The notes beneath the pieces were generated by a model. It was not told the origin of the DNA. It did no database searches and saw only the letters and a program-made list of their open reading frames with translations. From positions 1-39,286 of the forward strand of contig DAOTUB010000087.1 in NCBI GenBank assembly GCA_034437455.1: a stretch of 39,286 nt of DNA, written 5' to 3'. This document shows, piece after piece, positions 32,513-39,286 of this stretch (the stretch's first letter is position 1; the number at the start of each line of letters is the position of its first letter). The stretch comes from DAOTUB01 sp034437455 (GTDB lineage Bacteria > Chloroflexota > Anaerolineae > B4-G1). The translations under genes were made by a program, and so were the position numbers.

Positions 32513-34847
32513 GGCAGCCCAAATGGCGCCGATACGTAAACGCACCCTCGACCGCAACCTCGTTCTCTGGTTGCTGCTGCTCGTCATCCTGCTTGGTTTT
32601 GTGGCGCGTATAGCCCGTCTGGGCGACAAGAACATCTGGTGGGACGAGGGTTGGACGATTGGAACCACCCGCCTGGGGTTCGCCGATCTCACCCAGCGCA
32701 TCGCTGCCGACGTCCACCCGCCGCTCTACTTTTGGAATTTATATGGGTGGGTCGCGCTGGTCGGCGAGAGCGAGTTCGCCACGCGCTTTCTCTCCTTGAT
32801 GTGGGGCGTTCTCACCGTCGCCATTGTCTACCCGCTGGCGAAAACGTTCGCGTCGCGTAAGGTCGCATTGCTGGCGACGCTGCTCACGGCGATCTCACGC
32901 TTCCACGTCTGGTGGTCGCAAGAAGTGCGCATGTACGCCTTTGCCACGTTTGCCGTGACGCTGTCCCTCTACCTTCTCACCAGGGTGCTGCGAAAAGGGA
33001 GCCGCCGGGCCTGGATCGTCTACACCCTCGGCTCGATCCCCGTGCTGTACTCTTTCTACGTGGCCGGCATCGCCCTGGTAGCTCAGAACGTTTTCGTATT
33101 ATTCACACTGCGCCGTCGCATTGCCGCCGACCGCCGCTTTTTGTACAAGTGGATCGTCTCTCAACTCGTCATCGCCCTCGCGTTCGCGCCGTGGATGATG
33201 CTGGCGCTCGACAAGATGCAAACTTGGTCCACCAGCACCCCTTTCGCTCTGGGGCTGTTCGTCCAGCTTTACGTCACAGTTCTGTCTGTCGGCATATCCA
33301 CCAACATCGGCCACTGGTTGATCCCAACCTCGGCCATCACGCTAGTAGCTGTGGTGGGCTTTGTAGCCCTGTGGCGCGATGCCCTGGCCGAACGGCAAAG
33401 ATGGGGTTGGCGAGGGGCGGTCTTCCTGGCGCTGCCTCTCGTCCTGCTGCCCGCTATGGTCTACCTGTCGAGCCTGAACCGGGGGCTGTTCTATTCTCCC
33501 CGCATCGAAGTGCGCTATCTGGTTCTCTCTGCGCCACTCTTTTACATTCTGGCGGCGTGCGGCGTGGCGGCTTTCTGGAAATGGCTCAGATACGCGGGAT
33601 GGGTACTGCTGATCCTGATCGTCGCGTTGAACGGCTGGCTACTGGCCGATTATCACGCCTCGCGCTACGTGCGCGACGACTATCACACCGCAATGCTCGC
33701 GCTGTCGGCCTATGCCGATCGCGGTGACGCGGTGTTGCTCGTGTCCGGCAACCGTTACCCGCTTTTTCTACACTACTACGAGCGAACCATCCCAGAGGAG
33801 CACCGTCCGCCGGTCTACTTGATACCGCCAAGGGGAACGTCTGCCGTGACCGCTGACAACGTGGACGCGCAGCTATCCGCTGTGGCCGCCGATCACGAGC
33901 GGCTGTGGCTCGCCAGCTTTGAGCGCACGATACAGGATCCAGACAATCTGACTGAGGGCTGGCTGGATGCACGCTACGCCCGCCCGCTGAACGCCGCGCT
34001 CGGATACAACCACCTGGCGCTCTACACTCGCGACGACGCATCGCCTTCCGTGCGAAACCTGGCTCCACAAATTGAGTTCGACCTGCCGCTCAAAGGGGGG
34101 CGACTGTTGGGCGCCGACCTGCCCACGCGCGAGTTTCGCCCTGGAGACACGGCTCACCTGGGGCTTTACGTCGAGGGCGGTGAAGGGGGGGTTGACGTGC
34201 GTTGGGTGGGAGACGACGGCCTGGTGATGGCCACGCAAGCAGTGAACCTGGTCGGCGACCAGGCCATCTATCGCTACGACGCGCCGTTCCCCATCGCCTA
34301 CGGCCCGCCGGGACGCTACCGATTCACCCTGGCGGACGGAACCGTGCTGGCGCAGATGGTAATGCGAGGCACCGATTCCGTGCCCCACGAGCGCGCGATC
34401 CAAAACTTGCTCCCCGCACAGTTGGGGGATAGCGCCGAGCGCATTGATTTCCTGGGGTACGATCTGAAACCCAGGCGCGCCGCAGCGGGCGACGAGCTCA
34501 CCGTGACCCTCTACTGGCGGGCCGCGTCGCCCGTCGCATCTTCCTACACCGTCTTTGTCCAACTCGTCGGCCCGCCCAATCCACGCTCTGGCAATCCCCT
34601 GTGGGGGCAACACGATGGCGCTCCCATCGCGGGGACCTTTCCCACCGATCGCTGGCCCGCCGGCCTGATCGTGCGCGACCGTCACACACTGGTGATTGAC
34701 CCCACAGCTCCGAGCGGCGACTATTTGCTTATCGCTGGTATGTACGACCCAACTACCGGCAAGCGCCTCACTGTCCCCAACACGGACGACGACGCCATTC
34801 ACCTCCAGACGATCACGCTCGCTCTGGCGAGCGCGCTCGCCGAATAG
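32511..34847 (+). CDS. GT39-type membrane glycosyltransferase with C-terminal modules
   Basis: 778 residues from ATG 32511 (774 from ATG 32523, which fits the promoter better). A classic GT39/ArnT arrangement: helix 1, then WWDEGWT (the catalytic acidic motif, about 43-49), ADVHPPLYFW (about 70), and SQEVRMYAF (about 141) in the third loop region. About ten helices end near residue 385. A soluble region (to about 500) leads to a degenerate beta module (about 520-615) and a full one (about 630-770) with FLGYDL, TVTLYWRA, YTVFVQLVG, FPTDRWPAG, GDYLLIAGMYDPTTGKRL. The sequence upstream to 32253 is also open but overlaps the DUF401 gene and is not used. The role is probably sugar transfer onto a surface molecule outside the membrane. 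Confidence 0.85.
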   Translation: MAAQMAPIRKRTLDRNLVLWLLLLVILLGFVARIARLGDKNIWWDEGWTIGTTRLGFADLTQRIAADVHPPLYFWNLYGWVALVGESEFATRFLSLMWGVLTVAIVYPLAKTFASRKVALLATLLTAISRFHVWWSQEVRMYAFATFAVTLSLYLLTRVLRKGSRRAWIVYTLGSIPVLYSFYVAGIALVAQNVFVLFTLRRRIAADRRFLYKWIVSQLVIALAFAPWMMLALDKMQTWSTSTPFALGLFVQLYVTVLSVGISTNIGHWLIPTSAITLVAVVGFVALWRDALAERQRWGWRGAVFLALPLVLLPAMVYLSSLNRGLFYSPRIEVRYLVLSAPLFYILAACGVAAFWKWLRYAGWVLLILIVALNGWLLADYHASRYVRDDYHTAMLALSAYADRGDAVLLVSGNRYPLFLHYYERTIPEEHRPPVYLIPPRGTSAVTADNVDAQLSAVAADHERLWLASFERTIQDPDNLTEGWLDARYARPLNAALGYNHLALYTRDDASPSVRNLAPQIEFDLPLKGGRLLGADLPTREFRPGDTAHLGLYVEGGEGGVDVRWVGDDGLVMATQAVNLVGDQAIYRYDAPFPIAYGPPGRYRFTLADGTVLAQMVMRGTDSVPHERAIQNLLPAQLGDSAERIDFLGYDLKPRRAAAGDELTVTLYWRAASPVASSYTVFVQLVGPPNPRSGNPLWGQHDGAPIAGTFPTDRWPAGLIVRDRHTLVIDPTAPSGDYLLIAGMYDPTTGKRLTVPNTDDDAIHLQTITLALASALAE

Positions 34848-34862
34848 CTGCCGCCCGACCAT

Positions 34863-34890
34863 TTGCGTCCTGGCCCCTGCCTGTTATAAT
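34863..34890 (+). promoter_or_regulatory. Extended -10 promoter giving a probably leaderless message
   Basis: TTGCGT (34863-34868), a 16-base spacer and TGT-TATAAT (a perfect -10 at 34885-34890 with a TGn extension). The ATG at 34899 is 8 bases after the -10 box, where transcription itself is expected to start, and no ribosome site can fit between. This indicates translation of a leaderless mRNA. Confidence 0.65.
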
Positions 34891-34898
34891 CTCTGCCG

Positions 34899-37739
34899 AT
34901 GAAAGAAATCACTCCACGTCGGCTTTTCGTCGTCATCCTGTTCCTGATCCTGCTCGTCGCTACAGGGTTGCGTCTGTACCGGTTGCCCGAACTGCCTCTC
35001 GGCCTGCATTACGACGAGGCGGCCAATGGCATCCTGGCGGGTGAGATCGCCCGCGGCATCAAGACGCCCATCTTTATCCCCTCCTACACCGGCAAGGAGG
35101 TGCTATTCTTTTACTGGACCGCCTTGTGGATAAAGCTGCTGGGCGTGACGCCGCTGGCGCTGCGCTTGAGCGCGGCTCTGGCAGGCGTGGCGACCGTCGC
35201 GGCGACCGTCTGGGCGATCCGCGAGATGCTGCACGGGCGGCGCGACGCGGATTGGGTAGCGCTGCTCGCCGGGGCCTTTCTCGCCACTTCCTTCTGGCAT
35301 CTCATCCTCAGTCGCTACGGATTCCGCGCCGTGACCCAGCCGCTCATGCAGGCGTTGACTGTCGCTGCCCTATGGCGAGGACTGCGCCTCACTCCCCCCC
35401 CTACCAGGGGGGAGCTGCATTTCACTCCCCCCCCTGATAGGGGGGGGCAGGGGGGGGGTAGGCTCGTCTGGCTCCTCCTGGCCGGTCTCTTCTGCGGCCT
35501 GGCCGCCTACACCTATCTGGCCGCCCGCGCCTTTCCCATTCCCCTGGCGGCGGCGCTGCTGACGCTTCTCGTCACCGACCGGGGCCGTCGTCGCCTTCGC
35601 CTGGGTCAACTCGCGCTCTTCGTCGCCGTCGCCGCCCTGACTCTGGCTCCGCTGGCCCACTACTGGCTGGCCCACCCCGGCAGCTTTTTGAACCGTACCC
35701 AGCAAGTCGCCGCGGCAAGTTGGGCTGAAGCCTGGGCTGGAATTCGCGCTTGCCTGGGGATGTTCTTTCTCCGGGGCGATCCTGGCATTCGCTTCAATCT
35801 CCCGCGCCGCCCGCTCTTCGATCCCGTCACGGCGGCATTGTTTCTCCTGGGCATTGTCGTTCTGTTCAAATCGCAGATCACAGGCCGTAAATCTTCATCC
35901 GACCCTTTGCATCTTGCCTCCTGCGTCTTTTTCCTGACGCTTCTCCCGATCATGCTCCTGCCCAGCGCCCTGGCTCCCGACGGCATCCCTCCCAGCAACC
36001 TACGCACGGTCGGATTGTTGCCCTTCATTTACGTCTTTCCCGCCCTGGCTCTCTCCAGCCTCAAATCCCGCATCTCGGTCCTTCGTCCTTCGTCCTTGGT
36101 CATTCTCGTTCTCATCCTTTCGGGATTTTTCACCGCATCCATCTACTTCGACCAGTGGGCCGTCTCGGCAGAGCTTTACTACGCCGCCGACGGCGACCTG
36201 GCCGACGCTGCCACATATCTCGACCGGGCGGATCTGACCGCCACGACGCCCTACGTCGCCAGCATCCACTACCGCCACCCCACGCTCGCTTTTCTCTCCG
36301 AGAACTATGAAGCGATTCGCTGGCTCACCGGCGGGCAGACCGTCGTCTTTCCGGCAGGAGGGGACGCACTCTTGATCTTTCCTCGCTCGGCCTCGGAGGA
36401 TCGGGCCTGGGCGCAGTCGGTGCTGCCGGATGAATCTCTCGTAGCTGCACCTGCTGGTCCCGATGGCGCGCCTGCCTTTCACGTATACCGCGCCAACTCC
36501 ACCCCAGATCTGATGCCCATCCATCCACTGACCGCCGACCTGGCCCACATCGCCCTCGTGCTCGGCTACGACGTCGTCGGCGAGCCGCGCTCTGGCGAGA
36601 GCGCCGAGGTAGCCGTCTGGTGGCGGGTGCTGAACGTTCCAGACCAGGGAGATTATGGCCCCGTCGCCCGCCTCACCGACCGCTGGGGATTTGACTGGGG
36701 AGTGACTCAACCCTTCCACTACCCCTCCGAGCAGTGGACGCCCGGCGAGGCGATCGTGGATCATCTCTCGATCCCGGTCGCCCCTGGCGCGCCTCCCGGC
36801 GACTATCGGGTCCACTGTAGCCTCTACTCCACGAGCGCCGACGCCTCGCTGCGCGTGCTCGATCACGCCGGTCGCTACGCTGGCACGGGCATCGAATTGC
36901 CCTTGCGCCTGGAGCGCGCCGCCGCGCCGCCAGACCCCGACGGCCTGGACATCCGCACCCGCCTGGACGCTCGCGCCGGCGGCCTGACCTTGCTGGGAGC
37001 TAATCTCGACGCGCCTACGGATGCGGTCCGGCCCGGCGAGCGACTTTACTTGACGCTCTTCTGGCGAGCCGACGAGACCCCGTTGCCCGACTATGATGTC
37101 CACCTGAGCCTGAGCGAGACAACGCTTTACGCAGGCGCTCCTGTCCACGGTACGTATCCGACCTCCGTCTGGATCGCGGGTGAGGTCGTCGCGGATCGTT
37201 ACGATCCACGCCTGCCGCTCGACACCCCTCCAGGCGATCACCCCTTGAGGCTCCAACTGGGCGATCTGGCGCTCGACCTGGGAAACATCACAGTGGAGAC
37301 AACAGAGCGCACCTTTGAAGTTCCGCCCATCTCCCACCCGCTCACCGCTACGCTCGGCGACCAGGTTGAACTGCTCGGCTACGCTCTCTCGGCGGAAACG
37401 ATCACGATGGGGGACACGCTCATCCTCACTCTGTACTGGCGGGCGCTGACCGAGATGGACGAGAATTACACCGTCTTCGCCCACCTCCTGGCTCCCGATG
37501 GCTCGATGACCGGCCAGCGGGATAGTTACCCAGTCGGCGGCGCCTATCCGACCACGCTCTGGGTAGCCGGTGAAGTCGTCGCCGACGTCTACGAGATCCC
37601 CATCCGCGCCGACGCCGCGCCGGGCATGCACCGGCTGGAGGTGGGAATGTACGTTGCCGAGACTGGCGCGCGGCTTCCCATCGCCGGTATTTCTGATGAC
37701 GCCATCGTCTTGCGAAAAGTCACCGTCGCTGGGCCGTAA
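34899..37739 (+). CDS. GT39-type membrane glycosyltransferase with three C-terminal modules
   Basis: 946 residues, the largest of the set. Helix 1 is followed by LHYDEAANG (about 33-41), the acidic motif, and the loop segment SRYGFRAVTQPL (about 138-149). About ten helices end near residue 415. A low-complexity segment from an inserted repeat (about 165-189, TPPPTRGE...TPPPDRGG) lies between two helices. Three tandem beta-sandwich modules follow at about 545-675, 685-800 and 812-946; the third is the most regular (LLGYAL, LTLYWRA, YTVFAHLL, YPTTLW.AGEVVAD, VGMYVAETGARLP). The modules would face outward and may bind the growing glycan or acceptor. It starts 51 bases after the previous gene but has its own promoter and probably a leaderless message. 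Confidence 0.85.
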   Translation: MKEITPRRLFVVILFLILLVATGLRLYRLPELPLGLHYDEAANGILAGEIARGIKTPIFIPSYTGKEVLFFYWTALWIKLLGVTPLALRLSAALAGVATVAATVWAIREMLHGRRDADWVALLAGAFLATSFWHLILSRYGFRAVTQPLMQALTVAALWRGLRLTPPPTRGELHFTPPPDRGGQGGGRLVWLLLAGLFCGLAAYTYLAARAFPIPLAAALLTLLVTDRGRRRLRLGQLALFVAVAALTLAPLAHYWLAHPGSFLNRTQQVAAASWAEAWAGIRACLGMFFLRGDPGIRFNLPRRPLFDPVTAALFLLGIVVLFKSQITGRKSSSDPLHLASCVFFLTLLPIMLLPSALAPDGIPPSNLRTVGLLPFIYVFPALALSSLKSRISVLRPSSLVILVLILSGFFTASIYFDQWAVSAELYYAADGDLADAATYLDRADLTATTPYVASIHYRHPTLAFLSENYEAIRWLTGGQTVVFPAGGDALLIFPRSASEDRAWAQSVLPDESLVAAPAGPDGAPAFHVYRANSTPDLMPIHPLTADLAHIALVLGYDVVGEPRSGESAEVAVWWRVLNVPDQGDYGPVARLTDRWGFDWGVTQPFHYPSEQWTPGEAIVDHLSIPVAPGAPPGDYRVHCSLYSTSADASLRVLDHAGRYAGTGIELPLRLERAAAPPDPDGLDIRTRLDARAGGLTLLGANLDAPTDAVRPGERLYLTLFWRADETPLPDYDVHLSLSETTLYAGAPVHGTYPTSVWIAGEVVADRYDPRLPLDTPPGDHPLRLQLGDLALDLGNITVETTERTFEVPPISHPLTATLGDQVELLGYALSAETITMGDTLILTLYWRALTEMDENYTVFAHLLAPDGSMTGQRDSYPVGGAYPTTLWVAGEVVADVYEIPIRADAAPGMHRLEVGMYVAETGARLPIAGISDDAIVLRKVTVAGP
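35391..35460. repeat. GC-only palindromic repeat pair within the glycosyltransferase gene
   Basis: Two small inverted repeats in tandem: CTCCCCCC (35392-35399) / GGGGGGAG (35407-35414), and an 8-C tract (35427-35434) facing an 8-G tract (35440-35447), followed by another G run (35451-35458). They are translated in frame as a Pro- and Gly-rich loop. Homopolymers of this length are prone to slippage. Confidence 0.75.
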
Positions 37740-37782
37740 GGTCGGATTTGCTTATCCGACCGATGGCGGTTAGCAAAACCGC
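37740..37782. repeat. Dispersed palindromic repeat, copy B
   Basis: GGTCGGAT (37740-37747) / ATCCGACC (37754-37761), then GCGGTT (37766-37771) / AACCGC (37777-37782). It shares its first hairpin and the GGCGGTTA start of the second with the copy at 18703-18765. It fills the gap between two convergent genes and may act as a transcript end point, although there is no T-run. Confidence 0.75.
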
Positions 37783-37783
37783 T

Positions 37784-38395
37784 CTACGCCGCCCCACTGG
37801 CGAGCAACACGGTAATAGTCGCCAGGAACCAATGAATCAGAAATGGATAGAGAAACGAGCGCGTGCGCCAGGCGACGTAGCCGAAACCGCTGCCGCCAAA
37901 AATGCAACTCAGCGTCTCTAGTTCCGGCTTGCCAAAGTGGGCGATGGTAAAGGGGACGGCCTGGAGCACGATGGCGTAGGGGCCACAGACCGAGTAGAGT
38001 GCAAAGAGTAAAAAGCCCCGGAACAAAAACTCCCAGCCAAAGAGATCGGCGGCGGTATAGAGCGGCAAGGGGATGGCAGACTTTGCCAGAGGGGCATAGT
38101 AGCTCTGTATCTCTCCGCCCCTGGTCAGGATTACTGCTAGCAGCGTGATCCCGCCGCAGCTCGCCGCCGTGAGCGCCAGCCCCGCTTTCCAGTCGCCCAA
38201 CTGGAAGCCATACTTGGCGGGCGACTCGCGAAAGATGAGTAGAATGACCAGCAGCGGCACGCCCAGGTATAAGAACAGCCGGTCGTATACCTTGTAGGGG
38301 AAGAAACTGTGGTAGCGATCCACCACCAACGCCAGCGTCGAGACGACGATGACGGTGACGACTTTCCAGTCCATGCGAAGCTCGTTTAGACGCAT
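37784..38395 (-). CDS. CPBP (CAAX/ABI) family intramembrane protease homologue
   Basis: 203 residues with six or seven hydrophobic segments. I chose ATG 38395 because GGAGG (38408-38404) lies 8 bases upstream; a TTG five codons earlier is the other option. Family motifs: GWEFLFRG (E122, R126), FTIAH (H153) and LIHW (H188). The first motif is EExxxR in most family members; here the first Glu is Trp and only E122 remains, a variant seen in a WEFxFRG subset. Such proteins cleave or process membrane-bound partners, or act in export and bacteriocin immunity. It is downstream of, and on the same strand as, the partial glycosyltransferase at the window end. Confidence 0.85.
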   Translation of the reverse strand: MRLNELRMDWKVVTVIVVSTLALVVDRYHSFFPYKVYDRLFLYLGVPLLVILLIFRESPAKYGFQLGDWKAGLALTAASCGGITLLAVILTRGGEIQSYYAPLAKSAIPLPLYTAADLFGWEFLFRGFLLFALYSVCGPYAIVLQAVPFTIAHFGKPELETLSCIFGGSGFGYVAWRTRSFLYPFLIHWFLATITVLLASGAA

Positions 38396-38416
38396 CGGTG
38401 AATCCTCCAATAATTC

Positions 38417-38449
38417 AGACCTCCGAGGTTTTGTAAACCTCGGAGGTCT
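38417..38449. repeat. Perfect 15-base inverted repeat between two minus-strand genes
   Basis: AGACCTCCGAGGTTT (38417-38431) and its exact reverse complement (38435-38449) with a 3-base loop. It begins 3 bases after the glycosyltransferase stop (reading the minus strand) and ends 9 bases before the ribosome site of the protease gene. No T-run follows, so it may stabilise the 3' end or be another dispersed palindrome. Confidence 0.8.
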
Positions 38450-38452
38450 TGC

Positions 38453-39286
38453 TCAGTAGGACAGGCCCAGGCGGGTGCCATCGGGACCAAAGAGTGCGAG
38501 CAGAGTGTCCCAGTTCCGCGCCAACTCCAGCCCCCAGTTCGCCAGCAGCAGACCGATCAAGATGAGCGCCAGGCCGCGCTGCCAGGGGCGAGCCTGACGC
38601 CAGGGGCGCTCGATGACGGCGTAGGCGGCCAGGACGGCGAGCATCGGGAAGAGCGGGACGTGGAAGCGAGGCATCGCCATGATGAGCACGTGCGCGCCGG
38701 TGACATAGCCTACCAGCAGCCCGACGAGCCCTTTGCGCCGCTCCATCGTTCCGCAGACCACCCCCACGGCAGCAGCCGGAGCCAGCAGCACCAGCGGCCC
38801 ACAAGCGAGCAGCAAGACCAACACCAGCAGCCACGCGGGCCACTGGCCGAGAAAACCGTTGCCGTAAAAATAGATCAACGACCGGCTGTCCAATCCCCAC
38901 AAATAGCCGGCCTTGCGCGCCATCAGGTAGGGGACTCGTCCGGGATCGTCCCGCACGAAACCCCAGAACGCCTCGATGCCCCGCGCGTTCCGCTCCGCGT
39001 CGTCGAGCATCGGAAGCAAATCGAACGAGATGCCGAACTGGAAGGTGCCGGTGGATTTCGGGTGGTAGCCCACGTAGAGATTGTAGCCCAGCGAAGTCTC
39101 GATCCAGGTCGGCTGGCCGTGAAGCCGTGTGTTGCGCGCGGCCCAAGGGATGGTGACCAGCAGGAAGCAGAGGATCAGCAGAGCGGTGTTGCGGAAACCG
39201 ACGCGCCGATCCTCCGCGGTCCACCAGAGCCAGATTGCCGCCAGCGGCAGGAATCCGGCGACGATGGAGCGGGTCAGCGCCGTCAG
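38453..39286 (-). CDS. GT39-type membrane glycosyltransferase, C-terminal part (cut by window end)
   Basis: 277 residues are visible before the stop, and the frame is open to the window edge, so the N-terminal catalytic part lies outside. A GTG at 39073 is not the start: the reading frame upstream gives a hydrophobic helix and the family sequence IPWAARNTRLHGQPTWIETSLGYNLYVGYHPKSTG, typical of PMT/GT39 proteins (W..RN...G, then a GYNL..G..P segment). Four to five more helices follow, and the protein ends LARNWDTLLALFGPDGTRLGLSY. It has no beta-sandwich module, unlike the four other glycosyltransferases here. Confidence 0.85.
   Translation of the reverse strand: MTALTRSIVAGFLPLAAIWLWWTAEDRRVGFRNTALLILCFLLVTIPWAARNTRLHGQPTWIETSLGYNLYVGYHPKSTGTFQFGISFDLLPMLDDAERNARGIEAFWGFVRDDPGRVPYLMARKAGYLWGLDSRSLIYFYGNGFLGQWPAWLLVLVLLLACGPLVLLAPAAAVGVVCGTMERRKGLVGLLVGYVTGAHVLIMAMPRFHVPLFPMLAVLAAYAVIERPWRQARPWQRGLALILIGLLLANWGLELARNWDTLLALFGPDGTRLGLSY

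Noticed and set aside
36000..37631. Open frame (543 codons) on the minus strand opposite the third glycosyltransferase module region
   Set aside because: Shadow of a GC-rich gene; the plus strand shows three regular beta-sandwich modules.
38415..39224. Alternative minus-strand frame (269 codons) at the window end
   Set aside because: It is rich in R and A without hydrophobic periodicity; the neighbouring frame encodes a regular GT39 C-terminus and stays open to the window edge.

Overview
This window most likely comes from a member of the Chloroflexota (Anaerolineae-like). The case is inferential. It rests on two very large secreted proteins that end in the same short tail (YLPLI / YLPLV plus a basic residue), on several multi-spanning GT39/GT-C-type glycosyltransferases that carry extracytoplasmic beta-sandwich modules, on moderately GC-rich coding DNA, and on many short palindromic repeats between and inside genes. 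No rRNA, tRNA, CRISPR array or full-length insertion sequence was seen.

Layout. (1) 1-6808: the 3' end of an unknown gene, a secreted beta-helix/PKD protein with its own terminator, then two translationally coupled membrane glycosyltransferase-like genes. (2) 6805-12884: a branched-chain-type amino-acid ABC transporter operon (binding lipoprotein, two permeases, two ATPases) ending in a stand-alone receiver protein. A promoter overlaps the stop codon of the preceding gene, and a 340-base leader contains a possible decayed mobile element. (3) 13033-17585: small and metabolic genes on the same strand. They are a possible PH-like protein, a four-helix membrane protein, a methyltransferase, a short-chain dehydrogenase, a class IV aminotransferase and an aspartate/glutamate racemase family protein. 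A 111-base MITE-like element with a perfect 8-base target duplication sits directly in front of the dehydrogenase. (4) 17641-22088, minus strand: a proline-racemase-family enzyme with the residue signature of trans-3-hydroxy-L-proline dehydratase, preceded by a soluble hybrid histidine kinase with four PAS domains and a GAF domain. (5) 22285-29800, minus strand: a 2431-residue secreted protein with a strong promoter and a perfect-palindrome terminator. It has a CBM9/DOMON-like domain, two tandem papain-like Cys/His/Asp modules, DUF11-like and regulatory-like domains, and about nine PKD-type repeats. (6) 29874-32430: a serine-palmitoyltransferase-like alpha-oxoamine synthase and a DUF401 membrane protein. 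(7) 32485-39286: two more glycosyltransferases with C-terminal modules, a CPBP protease homologue, and the 3' part of a fifth glycosyltransferase running off the window end.

How the parts may fit together (inference). The membrane glycosyltransferases and the two secreted multidomain proteins point to construction and glycosylation of a complex cell surface. The transporter, the receiver protein and the downstream aminotransferase, racemase and dehydratase genes look like an uptake-and-conversion island for amino acids, possibly D-amino acids or hydroxyprolines released by extracellular proteolysis. The hybrid kinase and the stand-alone receiver could form a signalling pair, but nothing in the sequence proves this.
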